DNA from: Blautia sp.
Lineage (GTDB): Bacteria; Bacillota; Clostridia; Lachnospirales; Lachnospiraceae
Assembly (NCBI GenBank): GCA_023664455.1
Contig: JAMPFM010000021.1
Location: forward strand, 1 to 44,445
Direction: 5' to 3'
Length of the DNA: 44,445 nucleotides
A program made the translations under genes and the position numbers. The notes under the pieces were generated by a model. That model worked only from the letters and a program-made list of their open reading frames with translations, was not told where the DNA came from and did no database searches. Of this stretch, positions 1-8,498 are shown one piece after another. Position 1 is the first letter of the stretch; every line of letters begins with the position of its first letter.

Positions 1-148
1 ACGAAAAAGAAATTTTTTGCTAATTTAGGCTTGACTTTTCATAGCTGGTCTCCTTACTATTCTGCTTATTTCTGGGTTTTGTTTTTATTATATACCTAAA
101 AGAGCTTTTTCTCAATCTGCTTCTCTGTTTTTCTTTTTACCAATCCAT
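1..148. other. AT-rich flank, no gene seen
   Basis: This stretch lies beyond the terminator of the FRG gene. It is rich in T runs on the plus strand. I see no open frame with a ribosome site, no tRNA-like fold and no good promoter; a TTGACT at about 32 has no convincing -10 box behind it. Confidence 0.5.
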
Positions 149-184
149 AAAAAAGAGCCGTGCACTATTTCGTACAACAGCCCC
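149..184 (-). terminator. Rho-independent terminator after the FRG gene
   Basis: Read on the minus strand, arms at 172-184 and 155-165 pair as GCUGU/ACGGC and GUAC/GUGC with one bulged U and a six-base loop. A U6 run (149-154) follows at once. It lies about 50 bases past the stop at 235 and would close the four-gene island transcript. Confidence 0.65.
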
Positions 185-234
185 AGACTATCTTATTTTA
201 TGTAAAAACTTAAAGTAAAGGTAAAAAATAAAAT

Positions 235-1371
235 TTATACATAATACATCTGCGTTTCCAGCCTCCATGCATGGTCATCCAATCCCGGATACAACTCCGT
301 TCTTCTCTCTCCCGCATATAACAGTTCCTTCGCTACCTCTGCAGGATTTGTGATATAGATACGGCTCAGAAGGGAATTAATATCCCACTGGCTTTCCATT
401 GTACGCGCATCAATGCCTCTCTTTTCTTTCAACTCTTGCATTCTCTTGCTAAGAACATAATTAGGATAAATAGAAAAAGTTCCCCGTTGCTTGCGGATTC
501 GCTCTGAATGATAGGGATGCAGTATGGCAAGCGGCGGCAGTATGGGCGCGGTATCGCTCTCTATCAGAACCGGCAGCGCATCTGTATAATAACGCAGCGC
601 CAGATAATGAAACGGATTAAACTCCATACTGGTAATCCGCTGCTTAAACTGACTCCCTGCCATATCCCGCATATCTTCCAGAACGCATAAACTTAAAACA
701 CCGCCCATTTCTATATCTTCCGGCGCTGAAAATAAAATGTTCTCATATTGTTCCATATTATCCCGCATTTTTTGTGACGCCGCCATACAGCCAACAGAAT
801 CTCCTGGAAACAACTCACTTACAGCGTCCCGTATGATTTCCTCATGCTGATAAAAATACTGATATGCTTTCCGATTCAATCTGCTTGGATTTATCACTGT
901 AACTGTAGGCGTGCTAGTCGCGCGCCCTCCTTTTTGCTTTTCTTCATTCCGTGTATCCAGAAAATCTTCCACCGCAAAAGATAATGCTGTCTTTGCTGAC
1001 TCTGACCAATCCAGCAATCTTGTTTTCCCCCTGTGATGCTGATAGATTTCCAGCCACTCGTTTTCCAGATCGGGATTGCTCTTAATCAAATGGTATGTAC
1101 GCGACTTAAAATGCTGATACCTGGCATCCTCTTTCTGCCTTACCTGGTTATAGGCAAGCAGCTTATTAAATTCGGGTTCACTTCTATACAGCGTCGGTAA
1201 TAAAGTATAGCTGTTTTCCGTTAATCCCCTGTACCAAAGCAATGGTATATCCCGCCCATCGGTATTCCTATCCTGTTTTACTCCATTCCTGTTATCTTCA
1301 GCTTCCTTTTCGGCAATTTCCCTTACCGCATCAAAAAAGGCGCTGAGTGATGCCGCATAGTATTCCCTCAT
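235..1371 (-). CDS. FRG-domain protein
   Basis: A 378-aa soluble protein with an FRG domain, a family named for its Phe/Tyr-Arg-Gly motif. The sequence shows WYRG at residues 46-49, then the family's second hallmark QHHRGKTRLLDW at 111-122, followed by a hydrophobic helix with an acidic end (SFAVEDF). Near residue 300 the stretch RIRKQRGTF resembles the family's late R..Q.G.F motif. FRG proteins are widespread and often found in mobile or defence contexts; their biochemical activity is poorly defined. The start is placed at 1371 because GGAGG precedes this ATG and the ATG overlaps the upstream stop as ATGA; a longer frame from 1392 has no ribosome site. It is the last gene of the island and translationally coupled to the HExxH gene. 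Function beyond the domain name is not known. Confidence 0.85.
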   Translation of the reverse strand: MREYYAASLSAFFDAVREIAEKEAEDNRNGVKQDRNTDGRDIPLLWYRGLTENSYTLLPTLYRSEPEFNKLLAYNQVRQKEDARYQHFKSRTYHLIKSNPDLENEWLEIYQHHRGKTRLLDWSESAKTALSFAVEDFLDTRNEEKQKGGRATSTPTVTVINPSRLNRKAYQYFYQHEEIIRDAVSELFPGDSVGCMAASQKMRDNMEQYENILFSAPEDIEMGGVLSLCVLEDMRDMAGSQFKQRITSMEFNPFHYLALRYYTDALPVLIESDTAPILPPLAILHPYHSERIRKQRGTFSIYPNYVLSKRMQELKEKRGIDARTMESQWDINSLLSRIYITNPAEVAKELLYAGERRTELYPGLDDHAWRLETQMYYV

Positions 1372-4300
1372 TTCTTTTCCTCCGTCTGCCATTGCATGAA
1401 TCTGGAACCGTATTGCTCTACAAAGTCTTCAGGATGCACCTTCACATTCAAATCCCAGGTTTCGACTCTTGCGCAAGCGTCCTGCATTTTTCCGTAATAA
1501 GAAAGGACGAAATCATTTTGGATATTCATTGTTTCCTTCTTTTTGCCTTCATTTCCTACAGTAGTGATAAATTCATTATAATAAGTTCCTATTTCCTTCA
1601 TGATAGGCGATCTGGCAGCTTCGAGGAAATCCATTTTATTCCTATAGGTAGCCTTTAAATAGTTCAAAAGATACTCATCTTTAGGGACAAACTTCATTTC
1701 ATCATATAATTTTTTCATCCATCTAAGCATATGCCGATGCATGATAACTTCCTTGCTATCTTCTTTGCTTTCTTTTTCTCTATCCCCTTTTTTCTTTCTA
1801 TCCTTTATTTCCTTCTCATAGCAAATAATTTTTTCCTCATATTCATCAATCTTATCCTTTAATTCATGATCCAGTTTCCCCGCATCTGCTTTAATATTCA
1901 CCGGTTCCTCTAAATTACTGCCGCTTTTTGCATCCCATAATATATAAAAAACTATTTTCATCCGCTCTCCAGTCATATCATAGACATCCTTTTGCGACCG
2001 TTCTCTTTCTTTCATGAATAAATGAATAGTATAAGCATAATATCCAAAAGGCGTAAATCCAAACATTTTACACATGCCAAGATCCGCAAATACCTCTTGG
2101 TAAAGCTTCATCATATCTTTAAGAGACGCCTTAATATATCCCCTATCTATATTTCTCATGGCAGTTCTTATCCGTGCGGCAAATTGCTCCGAGTTCCTGC
2201 TTACAATTCCTAGCGAAGTATATAATTTATGTATTTTTTTAGTTATAATCCAATCATATTTTTGAGATTCATCGTTCTTGGTCTCAATCCGCCGATGGGT
2301 GTCCAGATTCTCTATTATTTCATTATACCTTTTATAAAGTTTACGATGTATATCCTTAACACAATCCGACTTATATTCTAAAGATTCATACAGATATTCT
2401 TCCTCGTAACGATTCCATTGCTGCCGGATTTCTGTCACCAAATCTACTATTTCCAAAATATACTGTTCCAACCGGAATATGGTTTCCCCATCAAAACCTA
2501 AAACCTTTCCTATTATTCCAACATCCAGTTTCTGCCATTCATATTCCTCATCTACAGCAATTCTCGCACTAATTTCTCGTACACGCTCATTTGCTGCATC
2601 AGCGTCCTCATTCCCGCAATATAATTGTTCAACTTCCGTATCATCTGTAATAAAATTCTTCCAAAACCTCAATGCAAATTTCTCTATGCATCGATCTATT
2701 GTTTCTCGTGAAATACGTTGATAATTATTATATTCTGATATTGTATCTTTCAATTCCCCTAAAAAAACCTTCTTATCGGAATCAATTTTTATCTTATCGT
2801 CGGATAAAACCATGTTCCACTCTTTCACCCGATCTTTGTCTTTACGCAGGATATCAATTAATAAATTGGGAAGCGCATCAAACAGATACTGATTCGGCTC
2901 CTTTTCTATATCTGCTGGAACTACATATGTTATCCTACAATGATTAAACAATGCAAGCATATCATCCCTACATATTTCCCATAAATTGTTCTCTGAGAAT
3001 ATGTGCGGTTCTACCACTTCTAGACACTCCCTAACCTTTTCAATGCACAATTGTTCCATATTGCACAAATGAATATTCGGCAGTTCCTTCTTCAAAGACT
3101 CTCTCAGATCACTTTCCAATTCCTGATAGATAATATCGTATACAAACTCTACATGTTTTGTCCATCGATGCGCACGATACCTTTGATACTCTTCGTCAAA
3201 GAGTCTGTCCGTTAGAATTTCAGCAATTTTTCGTGTTAGAAAACAAAGCACAAAAGTATTGCGCTCCTTACGGTTTTCATATCGAAAACAGTGTGAAATC
3301 TCATGACTAATCATAGGAAGAACGTGATAAACATTGGCAAATCTCTGATAATTGGGACACTGTATCAAAAAAACGCTTACCCCTGCTCTTGTATCTTCCG
3401 AATCATGCAGTTTCCGAAACAAATTATAGGCGCTTATTTTCTGCCCCGACATCGCAATCGTTACCATTGGAAAAATTCTTTCTTTTTGCTTTTCTTCCTC
3501 TTCTTCTAATGGGGTCAAATAATACTTTCTGCAGATATCCATAAGGTACATCGTATAAGCATAAAGATATTTTTCTACATTTACTTTCGACTGCATCTCA
3601 TAATTAGGCACATTTCGCATATTCTGATTAACTGCCTGTATCAGTTTGTTAAAACTATTAATACCAGAAATCATAATATTCATATTGGAAATCAAATCGT
3701 TCTTTAATGTCGTGAATGTTCTGAGTTGATTGGTGTCTGGCCGCTGCCTGACAAATTCCTTTTGTTGCTCCCAAGCCTTCTTAATCATCCCTATCTGCTG
3801 GTATATCCCCATCAATAAAACAGCAATCTGAACATAAAAAAATTGTCCTTCCGGCATCGTGCTTTTATCGTACCAGAGGTCATCATAAGTATAAAGCAGG
3901 TCTTTTATCAAACGGCATTGTTCCTTAAACCGTTGTTCCGGGAAGTTGATTTTATCCAACAAATCTAGAATCTCATTGTCACATAATAATTTATCTATGC
4001 ATTTCTGCAGATCCCCTACCGCTTCATGCATCGCCTGGTAGATGACGGCACGGTTTTGATACCATACATGTTCGTTATCCGGCATCCTTTTTTTCGCTTC
4101 TTTTACTGCTTTATCTTCCACCGTTCGCTGCTCATTCGTAGGAAGTCCCGGCTTCACATGCCAGCACTCATTAATAGGGCTGTATCCCTTTAAAATATCC
4201 TGTAGCGATTTATTCGGTTTAAAATTTGGATTCGCATTCCAGGCACTCTGTCCTAGTCTGGCAGTTACATAAAAAGGATAAATAGTGGCAAAATCAGCAT

Positions 4301-4541
4301 AGTCCAATATTAAGGTACAATCTCCCCTTCCTGTTACGCCATATAATTCCTTACCATTCAATGCTTTCTGCAATACATCTGGTTTCTGTCCATTGCATTG
4401 AAACCGGATTCCTATCTGGTGCATGGCGTTTTTCTGCAGCAGACTTTCCTGCAATAGTTGTCTGCCATCCCCTCCATATTCGGATGCAATATAAAGCGTG
4501 GAACGCAGTGTCTGCTCCTTGTCCAGCTTTCTATCCTCCAT
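1368..4541 (-). CDS. Large protein with an HExxH metallopeptidase motif
   Basis: A 1057-aa protein I do not recognise as a named family. Residues 413-417 read HEISH, a zinc-binding HExxH motif, and 23 residues after it comes EILTDRL, a plausible third zinc ligand (Glu 441) of gluzincin type. The flanks fit a zincin: a hydrophobic strand-helix before the motif (NVYHVLPMIS) and a charged helix after it. The rest is long, helical and charged, with a Lys/Glu-rich probable coiled coil at about residues 900-970. There is no signal peptide or clear membrane segment, so it is probably cytoplasmic. The ATG at 4541 is preferred because the longer frame from 4601 runs back into the upstream gene; the ribosome site is weak. 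Its stop overlaps the FRG start, so the two proteins are likely made together. Peptidase activity is inferred from the motif only. Confidence 0.75.
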   Translation of the reverse strand: MEDRKLDKEQTLRSTLYIASEYGGDGRQLLQESLLQKNAMHQIGIRFQCNGQKPDVLQKALNGKELYGVTGRGDCTLILDYADFATIYPFYVTARLGQSAWNANPNFKPNKSLQDILKGYSPINECWHVKPGLPTNEQRTVEDKAVKEAKKRMPDNEHVWYQNRAVIYQAMHEAVGDLQKCIDKLLCDNEILDLLDKINFPEQRFKEQCRLIKDLLYTYDDLWYDKSTMPEGQFFYVQIAVLLMGIYQQIGMIKKAWEQQKEFVRQRPDTNQLRTFTTLKNDLISNMNIMISGINSFNKLIQAVNQNMRNVPNYEMQSKVNVEKYLYAYTMYLMDICRKYYLTPLEEEEEKQKERIFPMVTIAMSGQKISAYNLFRKLHDSEDTRAGVSVFLIQCPNYQRFANVYHVLPMISHEISHCFRYENRKERNTFVLCFLTRKIAEILTDRLFDEEYQRYRAHRWTKHVEFVYDIIYQELESDLRESLKKELPNIHLCNMEQLCIEKVRECLEVVEPHIFSENNLWEICRDDMLALFNHCRITYVVPADIEKEPNQYLFDALPNLLIDILRKDKDRVKEWNMVLSDDKIKIDSDKKVFLGELKDTISEYNNYQRISRETIDRCIEKFALRFWKNFITDDTEVEQLYCGNEDADAANERVREISARIAVDEEYEWQKLDVGIIGKVLGFDGETIFRLEQYILEIVDLVTEIRQQWNRYEEEYLYESLEYKSDCVKDIHRKLYKRYNEIIENLDTHRRIETKNDESQKYDWIITKKIHKLYTSLGIVSRNSEQFAARIRTAMRNIDRGYIKASLKDMMKLYQEVFADLGMCKMFGFTPFGYYAYTIHLFMKERERSQKDVYDMTGERMKIVFYILWDAKSGSNLEEPVNIKADAGKLDHELKDKIDEYEEKIICYEKEIKDRKKKGDREKESKEDSKEVIMHRHMLRWMKKLYDEMKFVPKDEYLLNYLKATYRNKMDFLEAARSPIMKEIGTYYNEFITTVGNEGKKKETMNIQNDFVLSYYGKMQDACARVETWDLNVKVHPEDFVEQYGSRFMQWQTEEKK

Positions 4542-4561
4542 ATAATTTCCCAGTTTCTTTT

Positions 4562-5155
4562 TTATCCCATAAATTTTTCCCAGACATCCTGTACGCAGCA
4601 CAATACATAAATCCGCACAATTCGGCGAATAATATATTTGGGCGATATCACCGCCGCAACCATCATCACTACAGTTATCGCAAGCTGCCTTAGCATTTCC
4701 TGCAGCTCCATACGATGTTCCTGCAAAACCTGTTCATATTTCTTCTGCCGGACGGGTTCCTTTTTTTGCAAAAAATTAATTGTAATAAGAAACACTCCCA
4801 AAAAAGGAGCGTATTCCATATCCTCCATAAAGGGATTCTTCTGCTTATTCTGAATCTCTTCTTCGGGTTCTAGCAATGTAAAAAGCTGATCCGCAACAAT
4901 GTTTTGTTCCGCTTCCGTATATGGATATTTTATCAGAAAGGCATGCTCATAAGTGAAACTGTCATCCTCTTTTTCTTCAATATAGGTCAGTTTATTATAA
5001 TAGCCATAACAAAAAAAAGATTTTTCCTGTCGCTTCTCTTTTTCAGAATGGTGTTCCTCATCCCCGATTGTCATACTTTCCGGCACCAATTTCTCCAGAT
5101 GTAACATACACATCCTATATCCCTGTCTCTTTTGGTCTTTCCCATGTTGACTCAT
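4562..5155 (-). CDS. Uncharacterised 197-aa protein with hydrophobic C-terminus
   Basis: I do not recognise the family. The N-terminal two thirds are polar, with an aromatic FFCYGYYNKLTY patch near residue 50 and an acidic stretch around LLEPEEE. A moderately hydrophobic segment lies near residues 110-125 and a stronger one near 160-175 (AITVVMMVAAVI), followed by a basic, cysteine-bearing tail, so it may touch the membrane. The ATG at 5155 has GGAGG eight bases upstream; a TTG at 5170 would overlap that site and is rejected. Only 20 bases separate its stop from the HExxH gene, which indicates one operon. No function is proposed. Confidence 0.7.
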   Translation of the reverse strand: MSQHGKDQKRQGYRMCMLHLEKLVPESMTIGDEEHHSEKEKRQEKSFFCYGYYNKLTYIEEKEDDSFTYEHAFLIKYPYTEAEQNIVADQLFTLLEPEEEIQNKQKNPFMEDMEYAPFLGVFLITINFLQKKEPVRQKKYEQVLQEHRMELQEMLRQLAITVVMMVAAVISPKYIIRRIVRIYVLCCVQDVWEKFMG

Positions 5156-5198
5156 TCGTACATCCTCCAAGTTATAAAACTATTTATTTATCACATGT

Positions 5199-5254
5199 AA
5201 AAAAGGACTTCCGCAAGTATCCTGCATTTTATTGCAGCCACTTGCGGAAGTCCT
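5199..5254 (-). terminator. Strong hairpin plus U6 overlapping a stop codon
   Basis: Arms 5240-5253 and 5205-5218 are a perfect 14-bp inverted repeat. The loop contains a second 5-bp stem (5233-5237 with 5222-5226). A U6 run (5199-5204) follows on the minus strand. The 5' arm is inside the small gene and its stop (5229-5231) sits in the loop. Three co-directed genes follow with no clear promoter of their own, so the hairpin probably acts as a partial terminator or attenuator. Confidence 0.85.
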
Positions 5255-5420
5255 CTTTCCCTATTTCCTTATTTGCTATTGCCTCTTCTCTTTCAAAGGC
5301 ATCTCGATGCTTTCCGACATAATACCGCGCCTTAGCATTGGAATCTGCTTTGTAATCCCCATTGACAAAACTATGCTCTTCTATCTGAGAGCCTATGTCA
5401 TACATTAAGTCATATATCAT
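5229..5420 (-). CDS. Small 63-aa protein, first gene of the island
   Basis: A short charged protein rich in Lys, Glu and Ala, probably helical, with no membrane segment and no family I recognise. The ATG at 5420 is chosen because GGAGG lies about nine bases upstream; the open frame runs back to 5489 but without a ribosome site. It is the first gene behind the promoter at 5581-5609, and the terminator hairpin overlaps its last codons. It would therefore be made in excess over the three genes downstream. This is a dosage pattern seen with antitoxin-like or regulatory small proteins, but nothing in the sequence proves such a role. Confidence 0.6.
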   Translation of the reverse strand: MIYDLMYDIGSQIEEHSFVNGDYKADSNAKARYYVGKHRDAFEREEAIANKEIGKEDFRKWLQ

Positions 5421-5480
5421 TACAAGCTTCCTCCAATCATAAAACCTAGCTCTAAGTAGCCAAAAACCAAAGCTATTAGC

Positions 5481-5515
5481 AAAAAACATATAGCCGTTTA
5501 CTACGTCTATATGTT
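5481..5515 (-). promoter_or_regulatory. Leader hairpin followed by U6
   Basis: On the minus strand the arms at 5507-5515 and 5485-5493 form a perfect 9-bp AU-rich stem with a 13-base loop. A run of six U (5481-5486, overlapping the arm end) follows. It lies between the promoter and the small gene's ribosome site and could be a weak attenuator or a protein-binding leader structure. Confidence 0.45.
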
Positions 5516-5558
5516 ACATTTTTGACACAACAGTAGCATGTGTTACGGTACTATAGGC

Positions 5559-5572
5559 ACACTATCTAGTGT
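5559..5572. promoter_or_regulatory. Palindrome at the transcription start, possible operator
   Basis: ACACTATCTAGTGT is a perfect 6+6 inverted repeat with a two-base centre, placed just after the -10 box where transcription should begin. A repressor bound here would block the island promoter. Two related direct repeats on the minus strand (ATGCTAC at the -10 box and again near 5535) may belong to the same control region. The role is inferred from position. Confidence 0.45.
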
Positions 5573-5580
5573 ACTATTGT

Positions 5581-5609
5581 AGCATAACAAAAAATCAATA
5601 TTTTGTCAA
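5581..5609 (-). promoter_or_regulatory. Sigma-70/SigA promoter of the four-gene island
   Basis: On the minus strand TTGACA (5604-5609) and TATGCT (5581-5586) are separated by exactly 17 bases. The -35 box is perfect and the -10 box matches 4 of 6. The predicted start is near 5574, giving a leader of about 150 bases before the small gene. Confidence 0.8.
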
Positions 5610-5853
5610 TGAGTTTTTGCAAGTTTTTGCAACTATTTTTTATTCAGTTTTTTCGGCAAAGATATTAAAAAAAATTTAATAATTTTTTAATATATTATTA
5701 TTATATCAAATTTTTCTTCACTTAGCTTGACCAATTTTGCCGAATTTTATTCATTTTTTTAATTCAAAAGAAAAAAATAACGCAAAAACCCCCTAAAATT
5801 TCCCTCCTTTTCCATCATGCAGAAAACAACACCCAAAAACGCCTTTCCCCAGT
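5610..5853. other. AT-rich gap between the island and the polysaccharide cluster
   Basis: No gene is visible here. It holds a tandem TTTTTGCAAG direct repeat near 5613-5632, and a 9-bp inverted repeat TTCGGCAAA/TTTGCCGAA at 5652-5660 and 5736-5744 separated by 75 AT-rich bases. I see no convincing terminator for the polysaccharide operon after its stop at 5854. The gap marks a sharp change in base composition between the two blocks. Confidence 0.5.
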
Positions 5854-8382
5854 CTACTCAGAAACAACAAAAACCGCATACGCTCCTGTATCCATCACTT
5901 CCTGCATAACGCTTTCACACAGACGAAGCGTCTCTTCATCCGTCTTCTCAACAAGATAATAGGCATCTTCAAAATCTGCTTTATGCGCCAGCATTTGTCC
6001 CGACAGATAATGCAGTTTTCCGTATTCCCACCACGGGAAGCCTGTCAGCGCGCTGTTGTCGCTGTCCACATAATATACCCTTTTTCCATCCTGGTCTTCT
6101 AAGAATGCTGCAATATCCGCCATTTCCTCACCATCTAACTGCACACAGCCTTCCGTTTTCCGGTAAGAAATATCAAAGATTTTCATTGACGCCTGTCCGT
6201 AAGTATAGATTCCGATTACCGGTTCCGCCCAATCCCTAACTTCCACCGATACCCGGACATCCTGCCGTGCCTTTTCCAGAAAATCATTGGCGTATAAGAC
6301 CTGAGTGTACTGCACTGCGCCGTTCTCATCGCCTATCGTGATATAGCCGATTTCCGTATCCGTTGCGCATTCTGTCGCCCGCATGTCAATGATAAATTCA
6401 TAGGTACCGTCTGTCGGCGCAATTCCCATTCCCCACGTCATATATCCGCCGTCCGGCGCCTGATAATTATAGTAAAGACCGCCGTTCATCTTCGTATAAC
6501 TCAGCTCAGTCGCCACATCCGCCAGCGGAATCCCATATTGCAAAGGATCCGTCCTATGCGCCATCTCTTCCGCCTTCGCGGCTAACGCTTCATAATGTGT
6601 ATTTTTCAAATCCGCAAATACAGAAAGATTGCCCGAATCATATAAAAAGTCCAGTCTGTCGTCCAGTCTGCCCATCGCTTCGATATCGCCGGAATTTCCT
6701 AGTATCACCGCCTGTTCCATATCAATATCGTCAATATCTTCCAAGCTGCAGACATGAATGCTGCGGCCGGCAAGAATCCATTGCAGAATCTTCACTTCGG
6801 TATTGGGCTGCCCTACCATATAAACCGGTGTTTCCGTTCCCGTTGTCCCTATCATTTCCGCAACCGTATCTACAGATTTTTCCTTATCCGCTTTTGCCGC
6901 CGTATAGTCCGCTCCGCCTGTTACACCCATGACGCTCCATAGCGCGGTAAGCCCCAGAAGCACAGCCGCAAACCCGTACCACCTGAATCTGGATAGCAGT
7001 CTCACGGAACATAATATGAGAAGAATCCCGATACTGACAATCATCACATAGCAGGCGAAATCGGTTTTATGTCCGTCCGCCAGCGTTGCCATCCAAGGAG
7101 CGGCCGCAAAGCGGAACAACACCGTATCCGTCTTTTTCCGAAACGCCAGCACATTGTAAAAAAACTGGACAATCACTGCGCTGCCAGCCGCTATCAGCAG
7201 CGTTGCAATGATTTCCTTATAATGCGCCTTCACATGATATAACGCCCAGATTCCAAATAAAAGCATCGGTCCTATGACAAAATCCGCGTAACGACCGAAC
7301 ACAAGCGTATCATCCGCCCCTCCGGCTCCTGACGTCCTAAGAAACGACTGGCATTTAAAAAGTGACTCGATACCAACTTCCGCCAGAAATGACAATATCA
7401 TGAAGGCAGTCATCCACTCTTTCGTCCGCCAGATTTGCCTTTTGCCATCCACACCCTGTTTTCGCAGAGTACAGAACAGAAAAACTGCTGCCGCCAATAT
7501 GCCGACAATCGCCAGCAGGAATGTCGCCGAGCCAATATAGAATATTTTTCCGATAATACTTACAGCTAAATCCAGCAGCCCCCTTATATTCATTAAACCG
7601 CCTACACGCTCTACATTGGCTGATACATTATTGACTGAATTTTCTGCGCCGCCAAGATATATCCGGGCGGAAACATAATTTTTCATTATTATAAAAAGAC
7701 AGCCTGCCGCAAGGAAAACTCCTGCCGTATAAAAAATATGTTTTTTATCGATTTCCTTACGATGCGTCAGAAAGAAGCATACCATTACCATGCAGACGGC
7801 AATCACCACGCCTATCGCCCTCATATGGATGGCAACCAGCCACGCCGAAGCTGCCGCAAGCCCCAGAATATTGCCATATCCCGGTCTTTGCATTACCCGG
7901 TATAAAAGTACGATAATACACCAGAACATAAAAAGCAGAAATGTTTCCGTCCAGGCAAACCCCATCTGCGCCGTATTGCCTATATATAACGTAACAAACA
8001 GACTGATAACCGGCTTGATTCCGTCCGGGATATCCTCAAACAGCTCTTTCAGCATATAGAGCGCCATCAGATAACAGCCGGCTAAAAAACAGGCGTTCAA
8101 TACAATCGCAGCCCTGTATATAGCTGTCATGGACACGCCCAGCCTGTTCAACCAGAACAGCGGAACCAATATAATACTATATCCATAGGAATAATAGGCG
8201 GATTGGGAAATAAGATCTGTCCAGTCATACCCGGCAAAATATGCCCCGATTCCCCAATAACAAAAGCCGTCGTCCACAACCCTAATCCGTTTAAGTGTCC
8301 CTATGTTCCATAAACAGATCATTATAATAATGGCAATAAATATAATATTGATCATATAGGAAATTTTAAATTTTTTTTTCAT
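5854..8382 (-). CDS. Large GT-C-like membrane protein with extracytoplasmic C-terminal domain
   Basis: An 842-aa protein. An N-terminal signal-anchor helix is followed by an extracytoplasmic loop with the acidic motif VVDDGF, then about eleven more membrane helices to residue ~485. A long outside domain (~490-842) follows with beta-rich segments and aromatic turns. A DD or DE pair in the first outer loop plus many helices is the layout of GT-C fold enzymes that use lipid-linked sugars. It may therefore transfer a sugar or modify the polymer outside the membrane; the exact family is not recognised. The ATG is followed by an A9 run; AAAGGA lies rather far (13 bases) upstream. It is the last gene of the polysaccharide cluster. 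Confidence 0.6.
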   Translation of the reverse strand: MKKKFKISYMINIIFIAIIIMICLWNIGTLKRIRVVDDGFCYWGIGAYFAGYDWTDLISQSAYYSYGYSIILVPLFWLNRLGVSMTAIYRAAIVLNACFLAGCYLMALYMLKELFEDIPDGIKPVISLFVTLYIGNTAQMGFAWTETFLLFMFWCIIVLLYRVMQRPGYGNILGLAAASAWLVAIHMRAIGVVIAVCMVMVCFFLTHRKEIDKKHIFYTAGVFLAAGCLFIIMKNYVSARIYLGGAENSVNNVSANVERVGGLMNIRGLLDLAVSIIGKIFYIGSATFLLAIVGILAAAVFLFCTLRKQGVDGKRQIWRTKEWMTAFMILSFLAEVGIESLFKCQSFLRTSGAGGADDTLVFGRYADFVIGPMLLFGIWALYHVKAHYKEIIATLLIAAGSAVIVQFFYNVLAFRKKTDTVLFRFAAAPWMATLADGHKTDFACYVMIVSIGILLILCSVRLLSRFRWYGFAAVLLGLTALWSVMGVTGGADYTAAKADKEKSVDTVAEMIGTTGTETPVYMVGQPNTEVKILQWILAGRSIHVCSLEDIDDIDMEQAVILGNSGDIEAMGRLDDRLDFLYDSGNLSVFADLKNTHYEALAAKAEEMAHRTDPLQYGIPLADVATELSYTKMNGGLYYNYQAPDGGYMTWGMGIAPTDGTYEFIIDMRATECATDTEIGYITIGDENGAVQYTQVLYANDFLEKARQDVRVSVEVRDWAEPVIGIYTYGQASMKIFDISYRKTEGCVQLDGEEMADIAAFLEDQDGKRVYYVDSDNSALTGFPWWEYGKLHYLSGQMLAHKADFEDAYYLVEKTDEETLRLCESVMQEVMDTGAYAVFVVSE

Positions 8383-8498
8383 TAAGATTATCTTGTCCTT
8401 TCACGTGCATTATCGCTTGTTTTATTATTTTTATATCCCGCCCTGTATAAAATAAATAAACCATATCGCAATCAGACTGTATAGCAGCCAGATCGCAC

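Noticed and set aside
5655-5720. TATAAT-like box and AT palindromes in the gap as a second promoter
   Set aside because: No -35 box stands at 16-18 bases, and such boxes are expected by chance in DNA this AT-rich.
8371-8379. A9 tract after the start of the 842-aa protein as a phase switch
   Set aside because: Lysine-rich N-termini make such runs common in AT-rich genomes; no alternative frame gives a meaningful product.
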